Position numbers and translations under genes: made by a program. The notes under the pieces were generated by a model that did no database searches, was not told where the DNA came from, and worked only from the letters and a program-made list of their open reading frames with translations. Positions 32,840-44,839 of a stretch of DNA of 64,000 bases are shown here, piece by piece. The stretch is from Pseudeuparius sepicola (Eukaryota > Arthropoda > Insecta > Coleoptera > Anthribidae). Numbering within the stretch: the first letter of the stretch is position 1; every line of letters starts with the position of its first letter. The stretch covers positions 54,318,560 to 54,382,559 of the forward strand of contig OY987301.1 in NCBI GenBank assembly GCA_963920635.1. The letters run 5' to 3'.

Positions 32840-34310
32840 TTAATTTTTAATTGGGTTTTTCGCCACCAAACTGATTGAAACACAACTTTTTCAAGTTGCC
32901 TCGAAAATTCATAAATTCTTAACACTAAATGAACGAAACTTTAAACGTGTAACTCAAAAAATAACTTCAACAAATTTATTTTCTGAGCTTTCGGAGGATA
33001 AATCTTCCTCCTTTCTCAAAGATCATGTCACGTCAAAGTGAAGTGACAGATTAATAAATTTCAGGTTAAAATGTCATGACAACAGAAACAATAGCCTAGC
33101 CACCTGCCTGATATTGTACCCTGTGTTTTATCTAATTATCTATACTAACTTCTCTTTGAATAAGTGGCAATAATATTTTACTGAATTCCACTGAACATTC
33201 AGCAACACGGTTGCCCGTATTTCCTAGAATAAATGCAGATTCTTTAATTTTTCGTCTATTTCCTACTTCTTCTTTTAGAATTGGTTTGGAACTATCCCAC
33301 AATATCCTATGATTGTTATTAAAGGAATGTTCACATATTTTTGACTTCGAAATTTGATTTTGCTGATATAATTTTTATGTTCTTTTAAACGAACGTTAAA
33401 TGGCCTACAAGTCTCCCCAACATAGAACTTTCCACATTCACAAGGAATTTTATAAATGCAATTTTTTGAACTTTGTAACTCATTAAATGGTTTTGTTTTA
33501 ACTAGCATCGATCTTAATGTATTTTTTGTTTTTAAATACTGTTCTCACATTAAAACGATTGCCTATACGTTTTAGCTTATCTGACAGTCCAGGAATATAA
33601 GGAATTATTAAATTTACTGGTCGGTCCACCAGATTTATTTCTCTAATTCTATTAGCATTGTTATTTTGTTGGCAATCCTGAAAAACTTGCTCAACAAATT
33701 CAATAGGATAACTATTCTTCTCAAGAACATGTTTTATATGTTTAATTTCCTCCTCAAATTTTGTGTTATTAGAACAAATCGTTCTAGCCCTGTCATACAA
33801 ACTTTTAATTACTCCTTTTTTAACACTAATACGATGATTGGAGTTGAAATGGAGATATCTATTAGTATGTGTTGGTTTTCTATAGACACTAGTTTCTATA
33901 TTATCTGATTTCAGTATAGAAACATCTAAGAAAGGTAATTCGATTTTATTTTCAATTTCTAAGGTAAACTTAATAGAAGGTTCTTGAGAGTTTATAAAAT
34001 TTAATAATGAATTTAACTCATCTACTCCATGTTCCCATATAACAAATATGTCATCTACATATCTCCACCAAACATTAGGTTGGTGAACATATCTAGTCAA
34101 TTCATTTTGTTCAAAATCTTCCATGAATAAATTGCTTATGAATGGTGATAAAGGAGACCCCATAGCCATTCCAAATTCCTGCTGGTAAAATTCATTTCCT
34201 AGTTGAAAATAAGTGGTTTTAACACATAGTGTTGTTAGTTCTAATATTGCATCTATATTAAAATTTGTCCTTTCTACTAAAGTCTGATCACTTTCTAACT
34301 TTCATATTGC
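32838..34310 (-). pseudogene. Penelope-like element: reverse transcriptase and GIY-YIG endonuclease
   Basis: The minus strand reads MAMGSPLSPFISNLFMEDFE and the catalytic YVDDIFVIWEHG, then RKPTHTNRYLHFNSNH, which are typical of Penelope-like RTs (34169-33498). A GIY-YIG nuclease follows with CIYKIPCECGKFYVGETCRP and RLKEH (33508-33275). A frameshift near 33340 breaks the nuclease; the rest of it, including NNNHRILWDSS, continues in another frame to TAG near 33140. A 3' region of about 300 bp ends at 32838. Penelope-like elements copy themselves by target-primed reverse transcription using this nuclease. The N-terminal half is missing here; an inverted N-terminal piece lies beyond the microsatellite. 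Confidence 0.9.
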
Positions 34311-35117
34311 ATATATTATATTATATTATATTATATTATATTATATTATATTATATTATATTATATTATATTATATTATATTATATTATATTATATTATA
34401 TTATATTATATTATATTATATTATATTATATTATATTATATTATATTATATTATATTATATTATATTATATTATATTATATTATATTATATTATATTATA
34501 TTATATTATATTATATTATATTATATTATATTATATTATATTATATTATATTATATTATATTATATTATATTATATTATATTATATTATATTATATTATA
34601 TTATATTATATTATATTATATTATATTATATTATATTATATTATATTATATTATATTATATTATATTATATTATATTATATTATATTATATTATATTATA
34701 TTATATTATATTATATTATATTATATTATATTATATTATATTATATTATATTATATTATATTATATTATATTATATTATATTATATTATATTATATTATA
34801 TTATATTATATTATATTATATTATATTATATTATATTATATTATATTATATTATATTATATTATATTATATTATATTATATTATATTATATTATATTATA
34901 TTATATTATATTATATTATATTATATTATATTATATTATATTATATTATATTATATTATATTATATTATATTATATTATATTATATTATATTATATTATA
35001 TTATATTATATTATATTATATTATATTATATTATATTATATTATATTATATTATATTATATTATATTATATTATATTATATTATATTATATTATATTATA
35101 TTATATTATATTATATT
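34311..35117. repeat. Uninterrupted TTATA microsatellite, about 160 copies
   Basis: Roughly 805 bp of the 5 bp unit TTATA shows no visible interruption. It is bounded on both sides by the direct 11-mer ATATTGCATAT (34304-34314, 35113-35123). It gives an open reading frame of repeated Tyr-Ile-Leu peptides, which is an artefact. It separates the two oppositely oriented Penelope-like pieces. Confidence 0.97.
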
Positions 35118-35940
35118 GCATATTGTGGGATAGTTCCAAACCAATTCTAAAAGAAGAAGTAGGAAATAGACGAAAAATTAAAGAATCTGCATTTATTCTA
35201 GGAAATACGGGCAACTGTGTTGCTGAATGTTCAGTGGAATTCAGTAAAATATTATTGCCACTTATTCAAAGAGAAGTTAGTATAGATAATTAGATAAAAC
35301 ACAGGGTACAATGTCAGGCAGGTGGCTAGGCTATTGTTTCTGTTGTCATGACATTTTAACCTGAAATTTATTAATCTGTCACTTCACTTTGACGTGACAT
35401 GATCTTTGAGAAAGGAGGAAGATTTATCCTCCGAAAGAAAGTTATTTTTTGAGTTACACGTTTAAAGTTTCGTTCATTTAGTGTTAAGAATTTATGAATT
35501 TTCGAGGCAACTTGAAAAAGTTGTCTTTCAATCAGTTTGGAGGCGAAAAACCCAATTAAAAATTAAATGGATCTGTTTGCGCCACAAATAAATTTTAGAA
35601 AATATCTAGAACAAAGATATGGGCTTAATGTTTGCAATAATTTCAGATTATTAGAGAAGAAGTTTTTCAAATTATCTAACGCGAAAAATGGATTGACATA
35701 TTTATGTAAATGTAGACAAGCCGATATTATACCAAAAGGATTACGCCTAAAAGACCCTTTTACTAGTAGGAAATGTAGCAAAATATTGTTTAGATGTAGT
35801 ATGATGCTGATAAGAGAAAGAATACAGAACCAAAGAAGTAACATAAACAAATTTATGGGGGGATATAAATGAAATACAGGAAAATGTTATTGAAAGTGTA
35901 TCTTTCTATGATTTTAATTATATATCAAATTGTATCAGCA
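35118..35940 (+). pseudogene. Penelope-like element: inverted 5' piece (tail repeat plus N-terminal ORF)
   Basis: Bases 35120-35568 are an inverted copy of 32838-33305: the end of the nuclease frame (WDSSKPILKEEVGNRRK to SIDN and stop), then the 3' region. This is followed on plus by ATG 35567 and a frame to 35872, MDLFAPQINFRKYL... to RSNINKFMGG, the presumed N-terminus of the Penelope ORF. Tail sequence placed before the ORF start is the known Penelope 'pseudo-LTR' layout. Relative to the RT piece this segment is inverted. Confidence 0.75.
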
Positions 35941-36041
35941 TAAGCTATAATAGGCATTTTGATAGAGTAGGACCTTTTTTCTTGTTTTGCTTTGCGTTGG
36001 AATTGTTTCGATTTGTACCAGCGGCTACCATGTTTTGATCG

Positions 36042-37146
36042 TCACTGGAAGACTGAGCGTTTTTTTGACTTACAAACAGGACAGTTTTTCTTAGTCACGT
36101 CTTTATTTCCACAAGAATAACAGAAAAGTTTCCTTGGACTACGGCAAACATTGTAAACATGACCAGGGCGGTCACAGTTCCAACAACGAACTTCATTTAT
36201 TGCAAAAACAGAATTGTTAAACGTTGAATTAAAAGTACGATGACTTCTACGAGTTGACTCTTGAACAGGCAAACAGCTTAAGTCAGGTTTTAGTAACCCT
36301 ATTGTACGAGATGGAGGTGCGGTATACCTAGCGGACCAAGAAAGCGACTCCTCGAGACGTTTACATAAACTAGATCATTCTGCAATAGTCTTAATTTCGT
36401 GTAGAGCCAGTTGGGAGATATAGGTAGGTAAAAGATTCCTTCTTATCTGATCTACAATTACTTGTTCTTCAGGTGGTTTACTAAGACGTTTTAAAAGACC
36501 TTCCATGACCGCAATATAAAGCGAGACACGTTCTTTCGAACCCTGTGTACGGTTTCTTATTTCATTTAGCAAATCTACGTCATAATGATAAGGGAGGAAA
36601 TCTTCTTTTAATTTTGCTACCATCTCCTTCCAACTGTCAACTCTACTTTTATTAGCAAAAAACCAAGTGAATGCTTGACCTTTAAAAATATCGTAGGCAG
36701 ATGTAAACAAATCTCTCTCGGAGACACCTCTTGCTTCGCGCAGCTTCAAGAAAAGATAATAGGGATTCACCCTCAGTCCCAGAAAATGAAATGTTCCACT
36801 TAGATGGCGCTATATAGTGAGAGGTAGATGGAATATCTATAGGTGCTTCTCTATCCGTAGGAGTAGATGTCACTGGTGCAGTTTCGGTAAGTTTAGAACA
36901 AAATTCACCCTCTACATCGAGCAAACGAGTTTTTAAAGCTCTTGCCTGACTATCCTCATCATCATTAGTTGCATTCAGATGTAAAATCCTATTACTAACA
37001 TGATTTAACCGTGAATCGATTCTTCGGTGAGCAGGATCACCTTTTTTCCCCGAAAATTTCTTAATGACATTTGTTAATTCATTTAAAGTGCCAGATGTTT
37101 CCTTGTAGTCGGTGTCAAAATCAAACGGATTAGACATAGTAAACAT
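36042..37146 (-). pseudogene. Gypsy gag with zinc knuckles, broken
   Basis: The N-terminal part (37146-36682) is charged and ends in a capsid-like segment WNISFSGTEGESLLSFLE. After a frameshift around 36700-36770 the capsid continues with KGQAFTWFFANKSRVDSW and RRNLLPTYISQLAL. One in-frame TGA near 36372 follows. A final part (36272-36042) has a CCHC knuckle C-x2-C-x4-H-x4-C (CWNCDRPGHVYNVC) and a second C-x2-C-x9-C motif in which the His is replaced. Gag would build the particle. It lies directly inside the 5' LTR and primer site. Confidence 0.85.
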
Positions 37147-37454
37147 GCTCAGATTAGAGGCCTCTTGACTTAAGGCACCCCTAAGACGTTTACGTTTTAG
37201 CTCGACATTACCAGTTTCATCTAAACCTCGAATTTTTAGTTAATAAGTTAGCTCAAAATCTTTCAGATTATTTGGTTCCATCCTCAGCGACAAGTTACGG
37301 TATTCGATATTATAAATTACAATAATAACCAGACAACAAATAAGATAGCAAAAAAGTTAAAGAAAATTTAAAGTTAAATTCCAAGTCCAAAGTTCGTCAA
37401 AAAATCGAGAAGTTTTATTTGATCTCCAACTAAGTTCCAAAAGAAAAATCGAGG

Positions 37455-37474
37455 CAACACGTTGGGTTACACCA
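37455..37474 (-). promoter_or_regulatory. Putative primer binding site of the gypsy element
   Basis: The minus strand has TGG three bases inside the LTR end, followed by TGTAACCCAACGTG. The position and the TGG (pairing with CCA of a tRNA) fit a primer site and confirm minus-strand orientation. The matching tRNA was not identified. Confidence 0.6.
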
Positions 37475-37477
37475 ATT

Positions 37478-38258
37478 TGTAACAATTAGGTGTTACTCAA
37501 AAATATATAGAGTGAGCGAGATGCGGAGAGCAAGTTTTTCTTTTGGAACTAGTTATGAGGCGATCAAATAAAACACAATATTCTAAAAACAAGTTTTATT
37601 ACAATTGGAAGTAACTTGCATTAAATTGCCTTACAATTTGAAAATAATTTTGAAAGCTTTAACAGAAGTAAATTTGAAATTTAAACCGAAGTAATATGAA
37701 AGTTGAGATTAAGCTATCGCCTTAAGTTACACACCGACTGAGATTTTCACTGCGGCTCGATTTTGTCCTTTCGACTTGGGTAAAAGTAATAGAGTTCGAC
37801 ACAATACCTCAACTCCACATTTATATAAGTCCGTGCCCAATGTGCGAGAACCAAACCAGACCACTTATGGCTGCAACGCTGCAGTGCCGACTAGCTGGGA
37901 CGTGGGTCTTTGTGGTGGCTGGTGGATCTGTCGCTTAGCTGCACGTGACCAAACCAGAGCTCGTGATGTGTACTTATAATTTTAACTTGTATAGCTAGTA
38001 AAACTATCCTAATTACAACAATGAGTATGACTAATATATTAATGAGATATTTATAATTATTAAAAAAAAAACACTGTGCACAGAGATAGCGAAAATAATG
38101 CAAAATATTTACTTGTAAAATATTATATACAATTTGACTTGATATTTGATATTTAAAAGAAATCTGAACCTCAGACTAGGACAAGAGAATGTTTTTTTTT
38201 GTTTTCGATTAAAAGTTATATTAATACACACTTATATGTTCTCTGGGTAAGTAAAACA
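37478..38258 (-). repeat. 5' LTR of the gypsy element
   Basis: 781 bp. It lacks the MITE and the extra segments of the left LTR, and lies next to gag and the primer site. Some single-base differences from the left LTR show that the element is not recent. Confidence 0.85.
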
Positions 38259-38439
38259 AATTTAGTTTAGTTAGTAGTAAATTAAAATATATTATCTCTC
38301 TTCCAAACTACTTGAGATATTAATTTATTGTAACCGAATTTGGTACAAAGTGAATGGTACCTGAGAGAATTACTTCAGTTTCTCACAATTTGAAAAATCA
38401 TGGGTAGCCAGTGGATATGCGGTAGTTATATATATATAC

Positions 38440-39250
38440 ATATATACAGGCTGTTTCATTTTAAGTGCGAACACCCCCGTAAAATTTGTATTCTCCATCC
38501 GATTTTAGCCGCGTTTTTTTCTACAAATAGGCCACAAAAAACTCTACGCTGGTGCAAAATTTCAGGACTTAATGTCGATTTTCAATGCCTACTACAATTT
38601 TTTTCTAGTAAAAAATGACGAAAGCCATTTAGCGATTTTTTATTTAAAATCTGACATCACAGCGTAAATCAGAACAACCTAAAACCCCCGCATACCAAAT
38701 TCGAACAAAAAAAATATAGGGAGTTCCATTCTGCAGGCTGTGAAAGTTGAGCAAAATAGGAATTTTAAACTCATCTGGCGAGTCAATTGCCATGGAATTA
38801 CTTCGAAACAGTTGGATGATGATTAGGGCCACTCACAGTGTCGATGTGCAAAGATCCAATAAAAAATATACAAGGTATTCTTCTCTGTAGCAACTCGAAA
38901 TGCTGAATTTTTTAAACTTTATACAGATCAAAAATCGAGTATATCAAAACCACCCCAGGCATTACGAACGTACTAAGTCTAAAAAATACAGAAGCCTGCC
39001 AGTCAGTAAGTCCATATGAGTTAAGGTGGCTGGTGTGCCACAACAGGAAACGCACAGAAAATGTATCATCTTAGACAGTGACTTTATTGATAAAGGTCCA
39101 CATATTTGAATTGTTTTTATTTGTTGGTTGAATGATGTAAAGAAATAAATTGCTTTTGTATTTATTAATATTTATTCAATGATTCCAGAGCAATATAAAG
39201 TTTAATAAAAATTCAGCATTTTAACATCGCCCAGAGAAAAAGACCCTGTA
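38440..39250. mobile_element. Foldback-family element, left part (split by the giant palindrome)
   Basis: Begins with 'acaggctgtttcattttaag', has the family block at 38640-38900 and the 'gaagcctgccagtcagtaag' block near 38990, and stops at 'cccagagaaaaagaccctgta'. The rest of this copy resumes at 50111. Copies at 20.0 and 54.5 kb show the uninterrupted order. Confidence 0.8.
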
Positions 39251-39480
39251 CAAGTAGTTAACATATGAGAGTTGTAAATAGTCCCCCCACCCCTTTTTTG
39301 GTCCCCCCACTCCTTTTTCGTACATTACCCCCCACTCCTACGCCCCTGGTAGGCCCCGCCCACTTTTCCCCCGCGCATGCGCACCGAGCGCATGACCTCT
39401 CCCCCGCACCCCGCAGCCATCATACCGTGTAATTGCAGCGTAATGAGTAATTACAATACCGCGGGTCCATATTTCCGCGA
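39251..39480. promoter_or_regulatory. GC-rich terminal block of the left arm with NRF1-like site
   Basis: Contains runs of 'tccccccac', then GCGCATGCGC at 39373-39382 with a second GCGCATG nearby (39388-39394). The 10-mer is the core of the NRF1/erect-wing binding consensus. The mirror copy is at 49979-49988. A role is inferred only. Confidence 0.5.
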
Positions 39481-39539
39481 AATTCGCACATAAATGTCAA
39501 TTTATTGGTTAAGTACCGTATGTACGTGAAGAAATATTT

Positions 39540-40430
39540 AAAATAGATACAATCACTCTCATTTCCCGCGCTTTTTTGTCTAATTAACGCTATTTACCCC
39601 CTTTGCAATGAAAAAAAAAACATTACATGGACTGTCAATGTCAATTTATTGTTTACGTACCGTTTATACCTACATAACTATTTAAAATAGGTACAAGTAC
39701 TCTCATTTCCCGCGCTTTTTGTCTAATTAGCAATATTTATCCCCTTTGCAATGAAAAAAAAAACATTACATGGACTGTCAATGTCAATTTATTGTTTACG
39801 TACCGTTTATACCTACATAACTATTTAAAATAGGTACAAATACTCTCATTTCCCGCGATTTTTGTCTAATTAGCAATATTTATCCCCTTTGCAATGAAAA
39901 AAAAAACATTACATGGACTGTCAGTGTCAATTTATTGTTTTACGTAGCGTTTATACCTACATAACTATTTAAAATAGGTACAAGTACTCTCATTTCCTAC
40001 ATCATTTTTTACTAATTAACGCTATTTACCCCTTTTGCAATGAAAAATATAGGTACAAATACTCTTATTTCCCGCGCTTTTTGTCTAATTACTCTATTTA
40101 TCCCCATACAATAAAAAAAAACATAACGTGGACTGTCAATGTCAATTGATTGTTTACGTACCGTTTATACCTACATAACTATTTAAAATAGGTACAAATA
40201 CTCTCATTTCCCGCGCTTTTTTGTCTAATTAGCAATAATTATCCCCTTTGCGATGAAAAAAACATTACATATACTGCACTGCATAGCGTATTAGGTTCTA
40301 TTTACGCATAATTATCTTCTATTTACCTCAGATCTAATAAAAAATAAGCTCTTACTGTCATTTCATACATTTTTTACTATTTAACGCTATTTACCCCCTT
40401 AAAATGAACAAAAAATACAGTGTACCGCAC
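39540..40430. repeat. Subterminal tandem array, about 143 bp unit, left arm
   Basis: The unit runs 'ctttgcaatgaaaaaa...cattacatggactgtcaatg', 'gtttatacctacataac', 'tactctcatttcccgcg'. Starts at 39601, 39744, 39887 and about 40030 give a 143 bp period; one shortened unit (about 75 bp) and degenerate units follow to about 40430. Confidence 0.9.
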
Positions 40431-40489
40431 TGTATGGTGTATTACGTCCTATATTCATGTAATAAACAAAAAAATAAATTATATTTTGT

Positions 40490-42535
40490 CCCACATCTAC
40501 AAAAATCTGAAAATTCCCAGGCTTCCCCACGTAATTAGGCATGTGACGTCACAGCCAACGCCTTAAAAATTCCCAACACAAAGAAAAAATAATAGGTGTA
40601 CTTACTTTAAAGTGAATATATACTCCTAAGAAGAATAAGTAAGGATATATGAAAGACTCAAACAATGAAAGCAATTAAAAACACTTTCAAAAGCATGGGT
40701 TCCAACACATATTCCAAACGATCGCCGTCGTCCAGATGCACTCCCCCAAAACAGCCATGACTCCTCGAAAAACAGTCTCTGTGTAGAACACGCGCGATCT
40801 ATAGACGCGGGCACCCGTCACAGAGCTACTTTGTACCGTTATGTCGTATCAATTAGCTTCAAAGCAATCGCGACATTATTTAATTATGACAAAAATATGC
40901 ACACGAAAGAAGTAACCCGACGCCACGGCAACCATTTTTTATTTTAGAACGACTCACCGGCTCGCACATTCTCAAGTTGATCGTTATAGGACAACGTTGC
41001 CGAACGATTTCACCCACATAAGTGTATATCAAGACTCTACCATGAAAATATCCGTAGATCTCGGCTGATTTCAGCGGATCCGGCAACACCGCTTCTAGCC
41101 CCTCTAGACGTCCGCCAGAAGATCTGATGGTATTGGTCGAGAGGGCAATATTGATTTTTTTCTCCTTTTCTCACAACCGGGAGCTATACCTATACCTATC
41201 TCACTTTCCAAAAGAATGCACCACTCGCCCTGGGCAATCCTTGATGGTACCTGCCATAGGCAGGAGGAGAAAATATTTTAACAGCATATAATTAAAATTA
41301 ACTGGGGATACATTGCAGCGTTTGATATTATTTCAGAGTATACGCATAGCCGAATTAAAGAATAACATTAACACTTCCATACGCCCTATTCCATATACAC
41401 CCTACCATTATAAAAAAAAACATACAATGCAAGCTTTTCCCACATAATTATTCCCATTATTATTTATTTAATAAACAAAATATTATTCTCCTCTATACCT
41501 ACAGAACTATAAAAAATATATAGAACTATTAAAAAATAGGTACCCACATACACCTTCCCGTAAGAATACCAAAATCTATCCACATGTGCAATTAGTTTGC
41601 GATGTCACAGCCAGCGCCCCCTAAATCCAATATTTTTCGGGCAATTATACATGTAAGACGAGCACAAAGCGATTACTTGTTTTTCTATTTAATATTATTA
41701 GACATGAACCCGTCACATCTTCTAAGAAGTTGTTCGCTAGATACCACAATGTTGCCACATACTTTCCCAAAAATTCAAAATAACCACACGGTTCCTTTAT
41801 ACCATGACAGGGGCCTCTCTATTTGCAGTTTAATCTAAGAGTCAAGTCAATCAGTGGTACCTATCTAATTCATTGCTTTAAAGCCAAAACAGGTTTTAAC
41901 ACCTGTTCTGCCAACTGTATATAGGCTGATATTGATTTTTCTCTCGATTCACAGAAGACGCTTGCGCGACATTGTTTAATTATGTCGAAATATACCAACA
42001 AAACAAATAACACGGCGTCACGGCGACCATTTTTAATATAGAGCGGCTTTTGCCTTTTGCCGAGCCGCCCTCGCCTCAAACAAAGGGTTGACAAATCGAT
42101 AAAAATACTGCCATATTCTTGTAGAAATCTAACACCCTCTGCCATCTACCAACTTCCAAAACACACCTCGTACCACCGGATCCCTCGATTTAGAGACCGC
42201 TTAGTACCTGCCGTAGGTACTAGCGAGCCGATGTCTAGAGGGCGCTCCCCCATTACCGACGATATCCAGGTATCCGTAGCTCCGCCGTGAATGGGCAGTA
42301 TTATAAAATATAATTTTGAATAAAAAACAAATTAAAAACGGATACATTGCCATGCTTTTATATTATTTCAGAGTTACGTATAGGTACACGTACTAGGGAT
42401 TAAAGAATAAAGTAATTTATGGAAAACCAACGAGTAATTCACGCGTTGATACTTTAAATTTTGGATATACAATAAAACATTAACAGTTCCATACGTCCTA
42501 TTCCATATACACCCTACCATTATAAAAAAAAGATA
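40490..42535. repeat. Two related modules of about 1 kb in the left arm
   Basis: Module A (about 40490-41430) and module B (about 41560-42535) share, in order, 'tgacgtcacagccaacgcc', 'ttaattatgacaaaaatat' near a 'gccacggcaaccatttttt' block, 'ggatacattgc...atattatttcagagt', and 'ccatacgccctattccata'. Both hold short frames (for example 41870-42145 minus, 91 codons) that the other module does not keep, so they are taken as non-coding. Confidence 0.75.
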
Positions 42536-43819
42536 CCTACTTTACTGAATGAAGCAATACCCTGCCACCATATTTTCGTATAATTCTCATCTAGTTAGAA
42601 TCATTTTATTAATTATTTGACTTATTCTGCCTACATCCCTCATACATTTTGTCTATTTTAAATCAATTAAGCAGAAATGAAAGCTTGTAAAAAAAATATC
42701 TAATAACGCTTTTCGAATACATTATACTTAAAATAGATAGGTACAACGAGGTGTCATATAAAATATTAGATTTACTTCAACGCAGAAATGGTCGTTATTT
42801 CACACAGCGTGTTCCCAATCAAACAACTTTTTATGAAGAAACCACATAACTATACAGGGAGCATCAGAGACCATGAAAACACCATTTAAGGCTATGGGCT
42901 GGTGTTAGATACAGGGTGCGCCAGGAGACAGATACAGGGAAGTGTTAAAAAATAAATTCGGTGTTGAGAATACAAATTAAAATATAGGTACATTCTATTC
43001 TTGTGGCAGACTCATATTATATCTAATTATGTCTATAAAGTATACCCGATTGATGTAATAAGTCTGGATTTTGTCAGATGACATTTCTTCACAAAACCCC
43101 TAGGAATTTTCTATTTTGCTCTCGTTATTACTTTTTGTGTTATGCAAATGACCTCGTTTCTAACCTGAACTTATGAGCCGATTGCGTTTTTGCTGCATTG
43201 ATGCAAACTTAGGATGTCAAAATTACCAATTGAAAGTCCCGCTGACAACAAAGGCGATTATATTTTCAGTACATATTATGAAAAGACGAAGTTTTGCTTA
43301 GGTGCGGAGGAATGACTGTCAAGAATTTAATATGAGGAAACAGTGTATACATATAATATAACAGAAATGTTAACTAACTAGTTAGTGTCTATGATATATT
43401 TGAATACAATTTAATATTTTGGTAAATGGTACTAAGACTAGTAATGTCTCACACTGAATTAGATAGATTGATGATTTTGATTGTGTTCCATATAGGGAAC
43501 ACTAGGCTTTTGGGCCACCTTTTTCAATGCTATATTGGACATATTGTATTATAAAAATTTAGTGGGAAGCTATGAATTTTCAATAGGTATATTGCTGGAT
43601 CTCCAGAAAATATGAAATTATCATACGAGAATTCTGCCGATGAAGATTCTGGTGGCTTGTTGGAAAATCTGTCAGGTAGACAACTCGAGACGAAGGTCGA
43701 ACTTATTAATAGAAAGTAAGACACAAGCGAAAAATTTGTGCTGCTGATTATGATGATAATGCACCTACCGTTATCAAAATTTTTAGAGTGGGTAAATGGG
43801 TAAAATAAAAGGACTTTTT

Positions 43820-44200
43820 TGTTTAAAGATGATGCTTTGTTTCCTCAACCTGGCACATCTGATTACAGAAGTATGTCTCCAGTTGACTTATTTGAATGTT
43901 TTATTGCAGAAGATATTGTAGACTTTTGTTAAAAGAGAGTAATAATTCCGCTATATTCAAGAATTGTTGGAACTCTAATATAACTCATCACAAGAGTAGA
44001 TCAGTATTTAGGTGGGTTAGGTTAGGTTATTCGGCTATGATTAGATACTTTTGGCTATACTCGTATCGTAGTGTCAAGGTACGATTAAAACTATTGGAAA
44101 ATAACTACTGGGATTCTGGAGAAGATCTTAGAAATATTGCCATGTATAAAGCTGAGACGTGACAGATTCATCGAAATAATGAAATGCATGCATTGTGAAT
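43820..44200 (+). pseudogene. piggyBac-type transposase fragment, left arm
   Basis: Translation in changing frames gives DDALFPQPGTSDYRSMSPVD, DLFECFIAEDIVDF, then ESNNSAIFKNCW and NYWDSGEDLRNIAMYKA, and finally DRFIEIMK. This order is typical of the N-terminal part of piggyBac transposases, upstream of the catalytic Asp residues. Stops and frameshifts break it, and the catalytic part is absent. Confidence 0.7.
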
Positions 44201-44234
44201 AAACACCATACGATGCGTATAGGACATAACCACA

Positions 44235-44345
44235 CACAACAACAACATTATCAACAACAACAACATTAACAACAACAACAACACACAACAACGACAACAC
44301 AACAACAACAACAACACACACAACAACAATAACAAAAACACAATT
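44235..44345. repeat. CAA-rich simple repeat in the palindrome centre
   Basis: About 110 bp of 'acaacaacaacatt...acaacaacac' lie at the inner end of the left arm. The right arm lacks it, so it belongs to the spacer. Confidence 0.9.
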
Positions 44346-44789
44346 CATCGCGTTGTATAAATTATATTATTTATTCTTACATATTTTGGGGACACACTGT
44401 ATAATGATTAATTAATATCAAGATGTAATAAAGTTTAACCCATTAGGGGCCGAATTTTCAAATTTACCAAAAAATATATAAAATATCTTTAATACTACTT
44501 AAAATAACACTAAAACACCACTACATCAAAAGTTGTGAGCAACTGCGTGTCATTTTAAAAATGGCGGCCGTTCCATATGGAACGCTAGTCCTCTAAGGTG
44601 TGGAAAATATAAGCAAAATAGAAAGTTATTTTTTATGATAAATGTTTTACTATTGAGTAGACATGAACACAAAATAAAAATAAATATTAGTTTGTAGGAA
44701 AGACAATAAAATAAAAAATAAATATTAGTTTGTAGGAAAGACAATAAAACAATTAATGCATAGACCTGCATCGCATTTTGGTATTGCTT
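44346..44789. other. Central spacer of the palindrome
   Basis: AT-rich, without coding region. It holds a 35-40 bp direct repeat ('aataaatattagtttgtaggaaagacaataaa') twice at 44677-44755, and a 'ttccatatggaacgc' palindrome near 44572. Confidence 0.6.
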
Positions 44790-44839
44790 GCGTGTGGTTA
44801 TGTCCTATACGCATCGTATGGTGTTTATTCACAATGCAT

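Larger units (their letters stand above)
26599..38258 (-). mobile_element. Ty3/gypsy LTR retrotransposon with nested Penelope-like element and MITE
   Basis: Two related LTRs (26599-27829 and 37478-38258) start TGTAACAATTAGG and end GTAAAACA, flanked by AATT on the outer sides (26595-26598, 38259-38262). Read on the minus strand: right LTR, primer site, gag (37146-36042), a Penelope-like block (about 35940-32838), integrase (32839-31794), a long non-coding stretch, left LTR. Protease, RT and RNase H are missing. Both gag and integrase carry frameshifts or stops, so the element is dead. Confidence 0.85.

Noticed and set aside
34265..35293. 342-codon open frame
   Set aside because: It runs through the TTATA microsatellite and then the inverted end of the Penelope ORF; the repeated Tyr-Ile-Leu peptide is a by-product of the 5 bp unit.
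27232..37979. Similar 67-71 codon frames at 27232 and 37776
   Set aside because: They lie in the two LTRs and are repeated only because the LTRs are repeated; no motif.
44091..44348. Val-rich 85-codon minus frame
   Set aside because: It is the translation of the CAA-rich simple repeat.
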